This document shows, one piece after another, positions 33,469 to 42,629 of a stretch of DNA of 42,629 nucleotides. Source of the stretch: CAZMUQ01 sp964569845 (lineage in GTDB: Archaea; Thermoproteota; Bathyarchaeia; Hecatellales; Hecatellaceae); the NCBI GenBank assembly GCA_964569845.1, contig CAZMUQ010000009.1, positions 1 through 42,629 on the forward strand, written 5' to 3'. A program made the translations under genes and the position numbers. Positions within the stretch are counted from its first letter, which is position 1. The number at the start of each line of letters is the position of its first letter. The notes beneath the pieces are model-generated. The model was not told the DNA's origin, made no database searches, and worked only from the letters and a program-made list of their open reading frames with translations.

Positions 33469-34575
33469 CTAAGATTGAATATATTTCTTGGATATAACCT
33501 TTAATCCTTGACTAGTTACTAAACAAACATCCTCAATTCTAACTCCAAATTTATATGGGAGATAGATACCAGGCTCAACTGTAATAACCTGCATATTTTT
33601 TAAAGTATCTTCACTTGTAGCTGAAAGTCTAGGAGGCTCATGAACTTCTAACCCTAATCCATGACCAAGTCCATGTATAAAATACTCGCCATAACCTTCA
33701 TCAATAATAACTTTTCTAGCAATGCTATCAGCTTCAAAACCTTTTAAACCTGGTTTTATAGCTTTTATCGCCTTAGATTGAGCTGAAACAACTATATTGT
33801 AAATTTTTTGGTAAATTTTAGAGGGGCTACCCACATAGCCAGTTCTAGTTATATTTGAAGTATAACCCATAAATTTAGCACCAACATCGATAATTACAGG
33901 ATCCCCACTTTTAATCTTTTTCTCAGTAGAATCTGCATGAGGAAAGCTTGACCTAAAACCTGAAGCTACAATAGTTTTAAATGCTAAACCCTCAGCACCC
34001 CTTTTTCTTACCTCATATTCAATTTCAGCTGCAACTTCAATTTCTTTAATACCAGCCCTTAAAAACTCTAAACCTGCTTTAACTCCAATAGCAGAAATTT
34101 GTGTTGCCTTCTCAATAAGTTTAACTTCAAATCTATCCTTGGTCTCCCTAAGATTTATTAAGATGTTTGGAGAAAGTTTAAAAGCCGTGTTTTTAAGTCT
34201 TTTTTTAAAGAGTTGTAGCTCTGTTAAAGATAAGCTATCAAAACAAACATTTTTAACCTTTTTTTCTAAGAAGCTTTTAAGCAGATTTTCTTCAAATTTT
34301 CCGTGATTAAGAAGCTTTATGTTTACATTTTTAACTTCAAATTTAATACGAGTTTCTTCAAGTTTTGGAATGTAAAGTAGAGGTAGCTTATCATCTAAAA
34401 AAATCATTAAAGCGAAACCTTCACCACTAACTCTACTATTAGCTAAAAGATACTGGATATTTGGAGGAAGCCTACAAACATAACAATCAAACTCTGATTT
34501 TTCCATTATACTTTTTAAAGCGCTAATTCTCTTAGCACTAATACGTTTAAACGTACCATCAAACAATATGCACAA
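33469..34575 (-). CDS. pepQ: M24-family Xaa-Pro aminopeptidase/dipeptidase
   Basis: A 368-residue protein. The N-terminal creatinase-like domain ends near residue 150; the pita-bread domain has VIIDVGAKFMGYTSNITRTG (two metal Asp), HGLGHGLGLEVHEPP (metal His), VITVEPGIYLP and GVRIEDV (metal Glu residues). All five dinuclear metal ligands are present. It cleaves Xaa-Pro bonds in peptide turnover. It is 29 bp upstream of the homocitrate synthase gene, probably one transcript. Confidence 0.9.
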   Translation of the reverse strand: MCILFDGTFKRISAKRISALKSIMEKSEFDCYVCRLPPNIQYLLANSRVSGEGFALMIFLDDKLPLLYIPKLEETRIKFEVKNVNIKLLNHGKFEENLLKSFLEKKVKNVCFDSLSLTELQLFKKRLKNTAFKLSPNILINLRETKDRFEVKLIEKATQISAIGVKAGLEFLRAGIKEIEVAAEIEYEVRKRGAEGLAFKTIVASGFRSSFPHADSTEKKIKSGDPVIIDVGAKFMGYTSNITRTGYVGSPSKIYQKIYNIVVSAQSKAIKAIKPGLKGFEADSIARKVIIDEGYGEYFIHGLGHGLGLEVHEPPRLSATSEDTLKNMQVITVEPGIYLPYKFGVRIEDVCLVTSQGLKVISKKYIQS

Positions 34576-34791
34576 CTCCCTTTCAATCTTTAGATCGAAG
34601 TTGAATTAAAGTTAAAATCAATCTATTTTTCAACTTTATCTGGAAGATAGAAATATGTTGAAGAATTTTTAAGTGTTTTTTAAGTTAACATGTAACTTAG
34701 TTTTTTTAGCTTTAAAAACAAATTGAAGGTTACTGAAGAAAGAATTAGGTTAGCATACATTATCGATCGTTAAAGCAGTGGAGGAAATGTA

Positions 34792-37700
34792 ATGGTTTTC
34801 ATCAAAAAACTTGAGATTTACAATTTTAAAACGTTTGCAAAAAAGACTACCATTCCTTTTGATAAAGGATTAAATGTTATTATGGGTCCAAACGGAAGTG
34901 GAAAAACAAACATAGTTGATGCTATAAACTTTGTTTTTGGGGAACTTAGTGTCCGAAGTTTAAGAGCAGCAAATTTTTCACAACTTTTATGGCATGGAAA
35001 TAATACTTTTCAAAAAGCAAGATATGCTATCGTAACAGTACATCTTGATAACACTGAGAGAAGAATACCAATAGATTCTGATGTTGTTGTTATTTCACGT
35101 TATTTAAGCTCTGATGGGAACAGCCTTTACAAAGTTAATGGCAAAAGATACCCCAGAGGAATTCTAGTTGACATGTTAAGGCATGCATCCATAGGAATGA
35201 ATGTAGTTACTCAAGGTACGATACTTAAAATTTCAGATTTTAGCCCTGAAGATAGGAGGAAACATATTGAAAGTATTATAGGGATAGCTGAGTACGACAG
35301 GAAAAAAGAGGAGGCTAAAGCACAACTAAGAGAAGCAGAACTAAATTTAAAGGCAGCTATCGGAAAATTTGAAGAAGTTAAAAAGCGTTTAATAGAACTT
35401 GAAGTAGAAAGAAACATTCTTTTAAGGTATAATTATGTTAAAAATGAGCTAAAAAGGTTAAACGCTATTAAACTGTCAGAAAAAATTAGAAAACTTCAAC
35501 TTGAAACTGAAAGCATTAATGAAGAAGTCAAAGTTAGAGAAGAAGAACTTAGAAAACTTAGAGAGAAACTTGGGGAGCTTGAAAATTTACGTTTAAGTGA
35601 GGAGGAAAAGTGGAAGGATTATGCTATTAATGTAGTTGATAAAGGTGAAGATAAACTTCTCCTCGTACAAAAGGAGATAGGAGAATTAAACTCAAGAATT
35701 GCTGAGCTTAAAACTTTAATTTCCTCAGCAGAATCTGTTTTAAAATCTTATGATGAAACAAGAATTAAGAAGATAGAAACTTTCAGGTCTCTTAGAAGAC
35801 AACTCTCCCTTCTTAACGAAGAACTCAAAAAATCTAAAAAGCTAAAAAATGAAACAGAAGAGGTAATCAAAGAAAAAGAGAAAGAAAGAAAAGAGATTTT
35901 AGAGAAAATAGAGAAAATAAAAAGGTTTGCAGATGAAAATCTAGAAAAACTTTCAACATTAGATGAAAAAATAAGCAAATTAGAAAGGGAAAGTGGAAGA
36001 CTTGAAGTAAAAATTAATGCTGAAAAAAAGAGTTGCGAGATTTTTGAGGACCAAATAAAATCCTTAGAAAGTAGAAGAGAAGCCTTTAGAAATCTTTATG
36101 AAAATTTTGTTGAAAGATTTAAAAAACTTGGAGAATTAAAAGAGAAGGAGCAAGATTTACTGGAAAAAACTGTTAAAACAATAGAAAAAGTTAGGCAGAG
36201 AATAGAGGTTATTGAAAAAGAAATCGTAAACTCCGAGAAAAAAGCTAAGCAAATTAGAGCAAGTATAGCTGAGTTTGCATCACGAAAAGACCTTGCCAAT
36301 ATGTTACTTTCAGAAGAAAAAGCACTAGAGTATATCGAAAACCTTGCAAGCATTAAAGCTTTAACAGGAATTTATGGAAGAGTTAAACAAAAAGTACATG
36401 TAGATGGAAAGTATAGGAAGGCTGTTGAAGCAGCTTCTGATGGGTGGCTTCAAGCATTAATTGTTGAAAATTTAGATGTTGTCAAAGCATGCGCAGAAGC
36501 GTTAAAAAAGGCTAAAATAGGTAGAATAAAACTTCTACCTTTACAATCCATCCAAGATGTTAAAACAATCCAACCACCAAAAATTTCAGGTATACTTGGA
36601 GTGCTAACATCATTTATTAGAAGCTCTGCAAAATATAAGCCTGCTGTAAACTTTATTTTTGGAGATACTCTACTTGCTGAAGATGAAAATTCAGCATTAA
36701 AAGCTTCACTACAAGGGTACAGAGTTGTAACATTAGATGGTGAAGTTTTTCAGCCAGGATTAAAATTTGAAGTTGGATTTTACAGGGAGCCCGTGGACTT
36801 ATCAGATTTCCTTCCAAGTGATAACATTGTTAAAGAAGTAACCCAAGCAATCAGCTCATTTGAAAAGCTTATTGAAAGTAAGAAAAATGATCTTAAACGT
36901 TTAAATAGAGAACTTTTAAGACTCGAAAGTGAAAAGGTTTTACATGAAGATGCTGTAAAATTTTTTGAAAAAGATCTTTCAACTATAAGAGAAAATATTG
37001 AAAGAATTCAAAGAAATATTGTAGAACTTGACAGGAGAATTAGGAAATTAAAGAATGAGTATGAGAAATCAAAAAACTGGATTAATGAAGCTGAAAACAG
37101 GAAAAAGCAGATTTTAGAGGAGCTTCATAATGTAAGAGGTGAAGCTTCAACATTTAAGCGTAGACTTAAACCGGAACATGTAACACTTTTAGAAAGCAGA
37201 AACGCAAAACTAGAAGCTGAAATAAATGAGCTTCAACGTAGGCTTAATGAAATTAACAATAGAATATTAACTGATGAGTTAAACATTAACAATATGCTTC
37301 TTCCCTCTATAACATCTATCAAAAAGGAGATTATAGATTTAAATAAGAATATCAGAAAAGTAGGAAGAAATGCTGAAGAATCAAAAGAAAAAGTTAGGGA
37401 GTTAAAAGAGAAACTTAAAGAGCTTGAAAAGGAAAAAGAGAAAATTTTAGCAGAACTTGCAAGTAAAAGAGAAAAACAGAAAATGTTTATAGATGTTTTA
37501 GAAGAAATTAATAAGCAAATTAAAACTGTTAATAGTGAAATTGAAATTAAACTTCAAACTGTAAATAATCTCAAACAGGAGCTTTTAAGAAAACAACTAG
37601 AACTTGAGCAATACTTTAAAGAGCTTAAAGAGTTAGGATACGAGGAACCATTAAACCTTAAAGAGGAAGAATTTGAGGAAAAATTGTTTGAAAAACTTAG

Positions 37701-38322
37701 AAGAGAATATGATGATTTAGCTGGCAGAGTAAACATGAATGCTTTATCACTCTATGAACCTCAAAAAAACAACTATAAAGAACTTTCAATCAAGATAAAC
37801 CAGCTTGAAGCTGAAAAAAGAGAAATTTTAAGGTTTATGGATGAAATTGAAAGAGAAAAAAGAGAAGCCTTCTTTGATGCATTAGAAAAAGTGAATGCAA
37901 AATTTTCCGAAACATTCCACAGTATAACAGGGGGGAGAGGTTGGATTCAACTACAAAATCCAGATGAACCATTTTCAAGTGGACTTGATATTATTGTTGA
38001 ATTTCCTGGGAAAAACCTTATGCCTATTACAGCTGCAAGTGGAGGGGAAAGATCCATTGTTGCTATATGTTACATTTTTGCACTTCAAAGTTTAACGAAA
38101 TCCCCATCATTTTATATTTTTGACGAGGTTGATGCTCACCTTGACCCTGTAAACACTCAGAGGTTAGCTGAACTTTTATCTAAGGAATCGAAAAACTCTC
38201 AAATAATTGTTATATCCTTTAAGGAGCCTGTAGCAGTAAAAGCTGACAGAATTTTTGGCATATATTTAAGGGATGGTGTATCACACCTTTACTCGCTACC
38301 TTTACAAAGGTTGGGAAAATGA
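34792..38322 (+). CDS. smc: Chromosome segregation protein SMC
   Basis: A 1176-residue SMC ATPase, full length. Walker A is GPNGSGKT (residues 32-39). Two long coiled coils at about 170-500 and 680-1010 flank a hinge at about 515-660 (LTGIYGRVKQKVHVDGKYRK). The C-terminal head has the ABC signature ASGGERS and Walker B FYIFDEVDAHLD. It forms a ring that organises chromosomes. GGAGG precedes ATG 34792. The stop overlaps the scpA start (ATGA). Confidence 0.97.
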   Translation: MVFIKKLEIYNFKTFAKKTTIPFDKGLNVIMGPNGSGKTNIVDAINFVFGELSVRSLRAANFSQLLWHGNNTFQKARYAIVTVHLDNTERRIPIDSDVVVISRYLSSDGNSLYKVNGKRYPRGILVDMLRHASIGMNVVTQGTILKISDFSPEDRRKHIESIIGIAEYDRKKEEAKAQLREAELNLKAAIGKFEEVKKRLIELEVERNILLRYNYVKNELKRLNAIKLSEKIRKLQLETESINEEVKVREEELRKLREKLGELENLRLSEEEKWKDYAINVVDKGEDKLLLVQKEIGELNSRIAELKTLISSAESVLKSYDETRIKKIETFRSLRRQLSLLNEELKKSKKLKNETEEVIKEKEKERKEILEKIEKIKRFADENLEKLSTLDEKISKLERESGRLEVKINAEKKSCEIFEDQIKSLESRREAFRNLYENFVERFKKLGELKEKEQDLLEKTVKTIEKVRQRIEVIEKEIVNSEKKAKQIRASIAEFASRKDLANMLLSEEKALEYIENLASIKALTGIYGRVKQKVHVDGKYRKAVEAASDGWLQALIVENLDVVKACAEALKKAKIGRIKLLPLQSIQDVKTIQPPKISGILGVLTSFIRSSAKYKPAVNFIFGDTLLAEDENSALKASLQGYRVVTLDGEVFQPGLKFEVGFYREPVDLSDFLPSDNIVKEVTQAISSFEKLIESKKNDLKRLNRELLRLESEKVLHEDAVKFFEKDLSTIRENIERIQRNIVELDRRIRKLKNEYEKSKNWINEAENRKKQILEELHNVRGEASTFKRRLKPEHVTLLESRNAKLEAEINELQRRLNEINNRILTDELNINNMLLPSITSIKKEIIDLNKNIRKVGRNAEESKEKVRELKEKLKELEKEKEKILAELASKREKQKMFIDVLEEINKQIKTVNSEIEIKLQTVNNLKQELLRKQLELEQYFKELKELGYEEPLNLKEEEFEEKLFEKLRREYDDLAGRVNMNALSLYEPQKNNYKELSIKINQLEAEKREILRFMDEIEREKREAFFDALEKVNAKFSETFHSITGGRGWIQLQNPDEPFSSGLDIIVEFPGKNLMPITAASGGERSIVAICYIFALQSLTKSPSFYIFDEVDAHLDPVNTQRLAELLSKESKNSQIIVISFKEPVAVKADRIFGIYLRDGVSHLYSLPLQRLGK

Positions 38323-39017
38323 GTAACCAAGTAGAAAAGCCCTTTTACCTGAGGCATCCATGGCAGATTCTTTTTGACCTAGTAAAACTTTACAAGATAC
38401 AGCCTTGGAGTGTAAATATTGCTTATCTTTTATCATCCTTTCTAAGTGAAATGCGAAATAAGGGATACATTGATTTTGCAGCTTCAGGTACAGCTTTACT
38501 TTCATCAAGCATAATTTTACGTTTACAATCTGAACATATCTTAGAACTCGAAAAACCGGTTAAACCTAAGGAAGTCACAATTATCCAAGATTATATTCCT
38601 CCACCCTTAAAAATTCCGCTTAGAGTTGGAATTTCAACTACAACCTTAAGTCAGCTTCTTGAAGCCTTAAAAGAGGCATTAGAAAACGAGAAAAATGCTA
38701 TTAGACGTGTTAGACTTATACCTGTAGAAAGCCCACCACCAGATTTTTTTAAAGACTATAATGAGTTTATGGCTGAAATTGAAGCTAGAATAGAAGAGTT
38801 CTATGAAATCCTCAAATACAAGTATATAGGAAAACTTATACCCTTCTCCACTATTGTAGAGGGAAAAACAAAACATGAAATTGTAAGAATATTTTTATTC
38901 TTACTTTTTCTAGCATCTAAAGGTTTAGTTAAACTTTACCAAGAGGAGGAATTTGGGGAGATATATGTAGCTATAGTTGTGGGGCCACAGAAACATGAAG
39001 AGTCAGCAAGAGGTTAA
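38319..39017 (+). CDS. scpA: Segregation and condensation protein ScpA (kleisin)
   Basis: A 232-residue kleisin. The N-terminal helical region has FDLVKLYKIQPWSVNIAYLLSSF (SMC neck contact), followed by a middle linker for ScpB and a C-terminal winged helix (KTKHEIVRIFLFLLFLASKG). It closes the SMC ring. The 4-bp ATGA overlap with smc and the overlap with scpB indicate coupled translation of a complete condensin. Confidence 0.93.
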   Translation: MSNQVEKPFYLRHPWQILFDLVKLYKIQPWSVNIAYLLSSFLSEMRNKGYIDFAASGTALLSSSIILRLQSEHILELEKPVKPKEVTIIQDYIPPPLKIPLRVGISTTTLSQLLEALKEALENEKNAIRRVRLIPVESPPPDFFKDYNEFMAEIEARIEEFYEILKYKYIGKLIPFSTIVEGKTKHEIVRIFLFLLFLASKGLVKLYQEEEFGEIYVAIVVGPQKHEESARG

Positions 39018-39585
39018 AATTCTTCCTGATGAAGAATTTAAAAAGAAGAAAGCATTGATTGAAGCTGCTCTTTATGCAGCAGGTTACCCCCTGGAGCTTA
39101 AAACTTTATGTTCAATTGTACAAATCTACTCAAAGAAAAGAGTTTACGAAATCGTTAAGTCGCTTATTGAAGATTACGTTTCTAGAGATTGTGCACTTGA
39201 AATTGTTGAACTTGAAAATGAAAGATTTGTTATGCAGCTTAAACCTCAATATGTTGATAGGGTTAGAAGGTTATCACTTAGACCCCTATTAACAGAAGGA
39301 CCTTTAAAAACTCTTTCCTATATTGCTTATAGGCAACCAGTACCATTAGCTAAAGTTATTGCTATACGTGGAAGACAGGCTTATGAGCATATTAAGAAGC
39401 TTCTTGATATAGGATTTATCTCACGTGAAAAAATAGGCAAAACATACATTCTTAGAACAACAGAAACATTTTCAGACTACTTCAATCTAAGTCGAGATTC
39501 AAGATTAATGAAAAAACAGCTTGAAATGATATTTTCACAAGAAAAAGAAAAATTTGAACTTAAGGAAAGAAAAATAGAAAAATAA
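38995..39585 (+). CDS. scpB: Segregation and condensation protein ScpB
   Basis: About 196 residues from ATG 38995 (the frame opens at TTG 38977). It contains two winged-helix domains: KKALIEAALYAAGYPLELKT opens the first, and LSYIAYRQPVPLAKVIAIRG followed by LLDIGFISREKIGKTYILRTTE forms the second. The pattern matches ScpB, which binds the kleisin as a dimer. It overlaps scpA by 23 bp. Confidence 0.92.
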   Translation: MKSQQEVKILPDEEFKKKKALIEAALYAAGYPLELKTLCSIVQIYSKKRVYEIVKSLIEDYVSRDCALEIVELENERFVMQLKPQYVDRVRRLSLRPLLTEGPLKTLSYIAYRQPVPLAKVIAIRGRQAYEHIKKLLDIGFISREKIGKTYILRTTETFSDYFNLSRDSRLMKKQLEMIFSQEKEKFELKERKIEK

Positions 39586-39620
39586 AAAATCTTTATTTTG
39601 GAACTAATTTTTGTGGAAAT

Positions 39621-39632
39621 TTTTTATATATA
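39621..39632 (+). promoter_or_regulatory. TATA box of moaA
   Basis: TTTTTATATATA ends 15 nt before TTG 39648, with its core centred about 22 nt upstream. This suggests a nearly leaderless moaA transcript, separate from the SMC operon. Confidence 0.55.
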
Positions 39633-39647
39633 GCATTCCAAGTTAGA

Positions 39648-40604
39648 TTGAGCAATGCTTTAAGCCTTTTGAGGCTGAATAAGTTGATAAAAGATAGATT
39701 CGGAAGACCTATCACAAGCCTAAGAATCTCATTAACGCAAAAATGCAATCTAGAATGTTTTTATTGTCATAGGGAAGGGGAAAATAAGGAAAACGATGAT
39801 GAAATGACAAGTGAGGAAATTGCAAAAATTGTTGAAATAGCATCCCATTTTGGAATTTCAAAGGTTAAATTAACTGGCGGGGAGCCCTTACTAAGAAAGG
39901 ATATTTTTGATATTATCTCAAAAATTAGAAGTATAAAAGGAATAGTTGAAGTTTCAATGACAACTAACGGCACACTTTTAGCTGAAAAAGCTAAAAAACT
40001 TAGGGAGGTGGGTTTAAGCCGAGTAAATGTAAATTTTCCGTCAAGAAAAAGGGATGTTTATAAGGCTATTACTAGGAGGGACTATGTTAAAAATGTTGAA
40101 GAAGGTATAAATGAAGCTTATAAAGTAGGTTTAAACCCTGTTAAAGTAAACATGGTTGTTCTTAAATCTTTAAATGATGAGGAAATATGGGATATGATAA
40201 ATTACCTAGCAGATAAGGATTTAACATTGCAACTTATAGAGTTAGAGAAACTTGGCAATGTTAAAGAGGAGATATACAATAAGTATTTTTTCGATTTAGA
40301 TAAAATTGAGAAAAAACTTTTGAATGATTCTTTTAAAGTTGAGGTTAAAAATCTTCAGAACCGTAAAATATACTACCTAAAAAGTGGAGGTAGAATTGAG
40401 CTTGTCAGACCTTTCCACAACTCTGAATTTTGTATGAATTGTACACGAATCAGAATCACATCTGATGGTAAAATTAAACCTTGTTTGATGAAAATGAATA
40501 ATCATGTTGACATCTTATCAAGCATAAGGACAAATGCATCAGATAATGAGCTACATAAAATTTTTCTAAAAGCTATAATGCTGAGAGAACCATTTTTTAG
40601 GTAA
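39648..40604 (+). CDS. moaA: GTP 3',8-cyclase MoaA
   Basis: A 318-residue radical SAM enzyme that starts molybdopterin synthesis from GTP. The N-terminal cluster is in QKCNLECFYCHREGE (C-x3-C-x2-C) and KLTGGEPLL follows. The C-terminal cluster is CMNCTRIRITSDGKIKPC, with the CxxCx13C spacing that binds GTP. The protein ends in LREPFFR and lacks the C-terminal Gly-Gly found in many MoaA proteins. Convergent with moaC, 3 bp away. The start is TTG 39648. Confidence 0.93.
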   Translation: MSNALSLLRLNKLIKDRFGRPITSLRISLTQKCNLECFYCHREGENKENDDEMTSEEIAKIVEIASHFGISKVKLTGGEPLLRKDIFDIISKIRSIKGIVEVSMTTNGTLLAEKAKKLREVGLSRVNVNFPSRKRDVYKAITRRDYVKNVEEGINEAYKVGLNPVKVNMVVLKSLNDEEIWDMINYLADKDLTLQLIELEKLGNVKEEIYNKYFFDLDKIEKKLLNDSFKVEVKNLQNRKIYYLKSGGRIELVRPFHNSEFCMNCTRIRITSDGKIKPCLMKMNNHVDILSSIRTNASDNELHKIFLKAIMLREPFFR

Positions 40605-40607
40605 ACG

Positions 40608-41051
40608 TTAACCTTTAATCTTAGATAAAACTTTAATAGAGGATATCTCCATAAAAGGATATTCACCTTTTTCATCTTTCTCATATTGCTTAACCATATC
40701 AAAGATTGTTAAGAGGGCTATAGTTGCTGCTGTTAAAGCCTCCATTTCAACACCTGTTTTAGCTTCAGTTTTAACGTTTGCTACAACTTCAATAATGTTA
40801 TCACCTACAATTTTTGTGTCAATTTTGATATGAGTTAGAGGTATGGGGTGGCATAAAGGTATAAGATTGCTTGTATTTTTAGCAGCTATTATTCCAGCTA
40901 TTTTTGCTACTTCAAGAGGATTTCCTTTTTCAGCTTTCCCCTCAGTAATAACTTTAATTGTTTCCGGTTTAAGCTTAATAAAGCCTTTAACTACAGCTTC
41001 CCTGTAAATTTGAGGTTTTTTAGATATATCCACCATAGACATAGGCTTCAC
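40608..41051 (-). CDS. moaC: Cyclic pyranopterin monophosphate synthase MoaC
   Basis: A 147-residue protein. MVDISKKPQIYREAVVKGFI near the start, NLIPLCHPIPLTHI and KTGVEMEALTAAT are the conserved active-site segments of MoaC, which finishes the pyranopterin after MoaA. The length is standard. Although it acts directly after MoaA, the gene is on the opposite strand. Confidence 0.96.
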   Translation of the reverse strand: MKPMSMVDISKKPQIYREAVVKGFIKLKPETIKVITEGKAEKGNPLEVAKIAGIIAAKNTSNLIPLCHPIPLTHIKIDTKIVGDNIIEVVANVKTEAKTGVEMEALTAATIALLTIFDMVKQYEKDEKGEYPFMEISSIKVLSKIKG

Positions 41052-41120
41052 AACAATGTATTTCTAAGCTTCTAAGAACTTTAAATTTAACCTAAACACA
41101 TATAACCCAGTAAGACAAGA

Positions 41121-41130
41121 ATATACTAAC
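41121..41130 (+). promoter_or_regulatory. TATA-like box of the DUF151 gene
   Basis: ATATACTAAC is centred about 26 nt before ATG 41152, consistent with a leaderless transcript. Confidence 0.45.
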
Positions 41131-41151
41131 CACAAAGCGAGAGTAAGCACC

Positions 41152-41637
41152 ATGGAAGAATCTGTTAAAGTTCAAATTTCAGGAATTGCTCAGGTTAATA
41201 CCCCTTATGGTCCAGCATCAGCTCTTCTTCTTGAGGATGATAGAGAAAGAGTCTTAATAATAGTTGTAGGTGGAATGGAAGCTTCATCAATAGCTGCTGC
41301 TGTTAGAGGTATTCAACTACCAGCACCAAATACCCATGACTTTATGATGAAGGTACTTGATGGATTAAACGTTAAAGTTAAAAGAGGAGAAGTTTACGAC
41401 CTTCAATCAAATAGATTTTTAGCAAAAATTATTGTTGAATCTAGTGAGGGAGAAGTTGAAGTTGAAGGTAGGCCAAGTGATATCATAGCACTTACAGTAA
41501 GAGCTGGAGCGGATATATACGTTACAGAGGATGTCATGGAAAGAGCATCAATAGAAAAATCAGTATTACTAAGGGAAGCTGAAGAAGCTGCAAAAACAGC
41601 TACCGAAGTAGAAAAAGGTGAAGAGGAGGGGTATTAA
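41152..41637 (+). CDS. DUF151 / bifunctional nuclease-family protein
   Basis: A 161-residue protein. ALLLEDDRERVLIIVVGGMEASSIAAAV, PNTHDFMMKVLDGL, VKRGEVYDLQSNRFLAKIIV and RPSDIIALTVRAGADIYV are the full DUF151 pattern. A plant member has DNase and RNase activity; bacterial and archaeal roles are not settled. The C-terminus adds an acidic Glu/Ala-rich tail of about 25 residues. It is a single gene between convergent and co-directional neighbours. Confidence 0.88.
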   Translation: MEESVKVQISGIAQVNTPYGPASALLLEDDRERVLIIVVGGMEASSIAAAVRGIQLPAPNTHDFMMKVLDGLNVKVKRGEVYDLQSNRFLAKIIVESSEGEVEVEGRPSDIIALTVRAGADIYVTEDVMERASIEKSVLLREAEEAAKTATEVEKGEEEGY

Positions 41638-41775
41638 ACCGAAAAATTAACCCTACTAACCTTAACAAAAACAACCAAAAATTATTTTCAATTCCAGTCT
41701 ATGTAGTTTTAAGTATCAATAGTAAATTTTAAAAAAGAAAAAAAGTTAACTAGATTTAAAATAATACTTGAAAAG

Positions 41776-42629
41776 ATGTTGCTTAGGAAAAGATTAGGGT
41801 TTATTCTCGTTTTTATGGCTGGTGTTTGTTGGGGATCTGCTGGTGTTTTAAGTAAGCTTCTTATGAATCTTGGATTTACCCCTGAAGTTGTTGCAATGTA
41901 TAGAGTTTTATTAGGGTTTACGCTTTTACTTCCTATTTTTTTAGTTTTTAAATTTAACCTGTTAAAGGTTGAAAAACGTCAGTTAATATTTTTAGCCTTA
42001 GGAGGAGCTATTGGTGTTGCACTTGGAATCATAGCATATTTTTATGCTGTTAAACTTATTTCAGCATCAATTGCTGTTATTTTACTTTATACTTACCCTG
42101 TTTTTGTTTTAATATTCTCCAGAAAATTTTTAGGAGAGAAAGTAACACGGTTAAAAGTTTTAGCAGCAGTTTTGGTGCTTATTGGATGCTTTTTAACAGT
42201 TAAAGGTTATAATTTGCCCAGTGTAAAACTAAATTTTGCTGGGATCTTAATAGGGCTTGTTTCAAGCTTTTCCTTTACATTTTACACTATTCTTAGCAGA
42301 TTTATGCTTAGCAACATTAGCGAGGAAACTGTTACATTTTACACGTTAGGTTTTGGAGGGGTCGTTCTTTTAATGCTTAACATTTTAACCGGAAATGCTT
42401 CCCCCATACTAAACGTAAAATTTTGGTTTTTAATTTTACTTCTAGCAATTATACCAACAGTTTTAGCGTTTACATTCTTTATTTTTGGACTTAAAAATGT
42501 TGAAGCAGGCAGAGCAGGTGTTTACACAACATCGGAGATAATTTCAGCTCTTATACTGGCGTATGCTATACTAGGTGAAAGGCTTGAGGTGTTACAGCTT
42601 ATAGGAGCATTAGTAGTTTTCTTTAGTAT
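41776..42629 (+). CDS. EamA/DMT-family transporter, truncated by window edge
   Basis: An open frame from ATG 41776 runs off the right edge, giving about 284 residues of an expected 285-300. It has about ten hydrophobic spans in two EamA repeats. The first starts with GVCWGSAGVLSKLL and the second with GILIGLVSSFSFTFYTILSR. AGRAGVYTTSEIISALILAY and LGERL near the end are the conserved tail of the second repeat. It is a drug/metabolite transporter of unknown substrate; only a few residues are missing. Confidence 0.88.
   Translation, partial: MLLRKRLGFILVFMAGVCWGSAGVLSKLLMNLGFTPEVVAMYRVLLGFTLLLPIFLVFKFNLLKVEKRQLIFLALGGAIGVALGIIAYFYAVKLISASIAVILLYTYPVFVLIFSRKFLGEKVTRLKVLAAVLVLIGCFLTVKGYNLPSVKLNFAGILIGLVSSFSFTFYTILSRFMLSNISEETVTFYTLGFGGVVLLMLNILTGNASPILNVKFWFLILLLAIIPTVLAFTFFIFGLKNVEAGRAGVYTTSEIISALILAYAILGERLEVLQLIGALVVFFS

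Noticed and set aside
35211..37736. Several leftward frames inside smc
   Set aside because: They are Ser/Phe/Leu-rich antisense frames produced by the coiled-coil codon pattern.
1..42629. CRISPR arrays, rRNA and tRNA genes
   Set aside because: I found no regularly spaced repeats and no convincing rRNA or tRNA fold in the intergenic gaps, though a covariance search could not be run.

Overview
The window is a chromosomal segment of an AT-rich archaeon. The evidence is a set of archaeal information-processing genes: TFB, RNA polymerase subunit F, ribosomal proteins S8e and L21e, SRP19, Gar1, Pus10, ZPR1, Sec61-beta and an archaeal-type ATP-dependent DNA ligase. TTG and GTG start codons are frequent. 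Several operon-leading genes have a TATA-like box about 22-27 nt upstream of the start codon, which suggests leaderless or nearly leaderless mRNAs. A TACK-type lineage such as Bathyarchaeia would fit the gene content, but the sequence alone does not settle this.

Layout. Positions 1-331 hold the start of a secreted, cohesin-like protein that runs off the left edge. Positions 332-1543 have no intact recognisable gene. They contain a decayed tyrosine recombinase and an 11-bp inverted repeat, so this is the scar of an integrated element. Next come a DUF504 protein, a PfkB kinase, a cobalamin adenosyltransferase, a radical SAM/SPASM enzyme and a NifU-type scaffold. At 5.6-7.7 kb lies the archaeal block rps8e-srp19-gar1-tfb, followed by a metal-dependent hydrolase, an MFS transporter, an SppA-type protease, two small zinc proteins and a MobB/Fe-S fusion. 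Leftward genes then encode a TrmJ-like methyltransferase and a DHH phosphoesterase, followed by a macro-domain protein. At 14.6-18.0 kb is a leftward cluster of ferredoxin, tungsten aldehyde:ferredoxin oxidoreductase and family III CoA-transferase.

At 18-20.4 kb are a CPSF-like beta-lactamase-fold nuclease, a 58-aa Sec61-beta, an Sm-like protein and ZPR1. The acetolactate synthase gene has an unusually long leader. After it comes pus10-rpl21e-rpoF, in which rpoF appears to start at AUA. A leftward three-gene unit encodes a winged-helix protein, a KaiC-like ATPase and a stand-alone archaeo-eukaryotic primase-like protein. This is the least ordinary module in the window. It is followed by a nitroreductase, DNA ligase, convergent TrkH and TrkA genes, a LysS-type homocitrate synthase with a RAM domain, an M24 peptidase, the complete SMC-ScpA-ScpB operon, convergent moaA and moaC, a DUF151 nuclease-family protein and a truncated EamA transporter.

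Links between genes. MoaA, MoaC and MobB make and process the pterin cofactor that the tungsten oxidoreductase needs. The adjacent ferredoxin probably accepts its electrons, and the CoA-transferase could activate the acid product. Ligase, SMC-ScpAB, the DHH phosphoesterase and the primase-like protein all act on DNA. Acetolactate synthase and homocitrate synthase serve branched-chain amino-acid and lysine synthesis.
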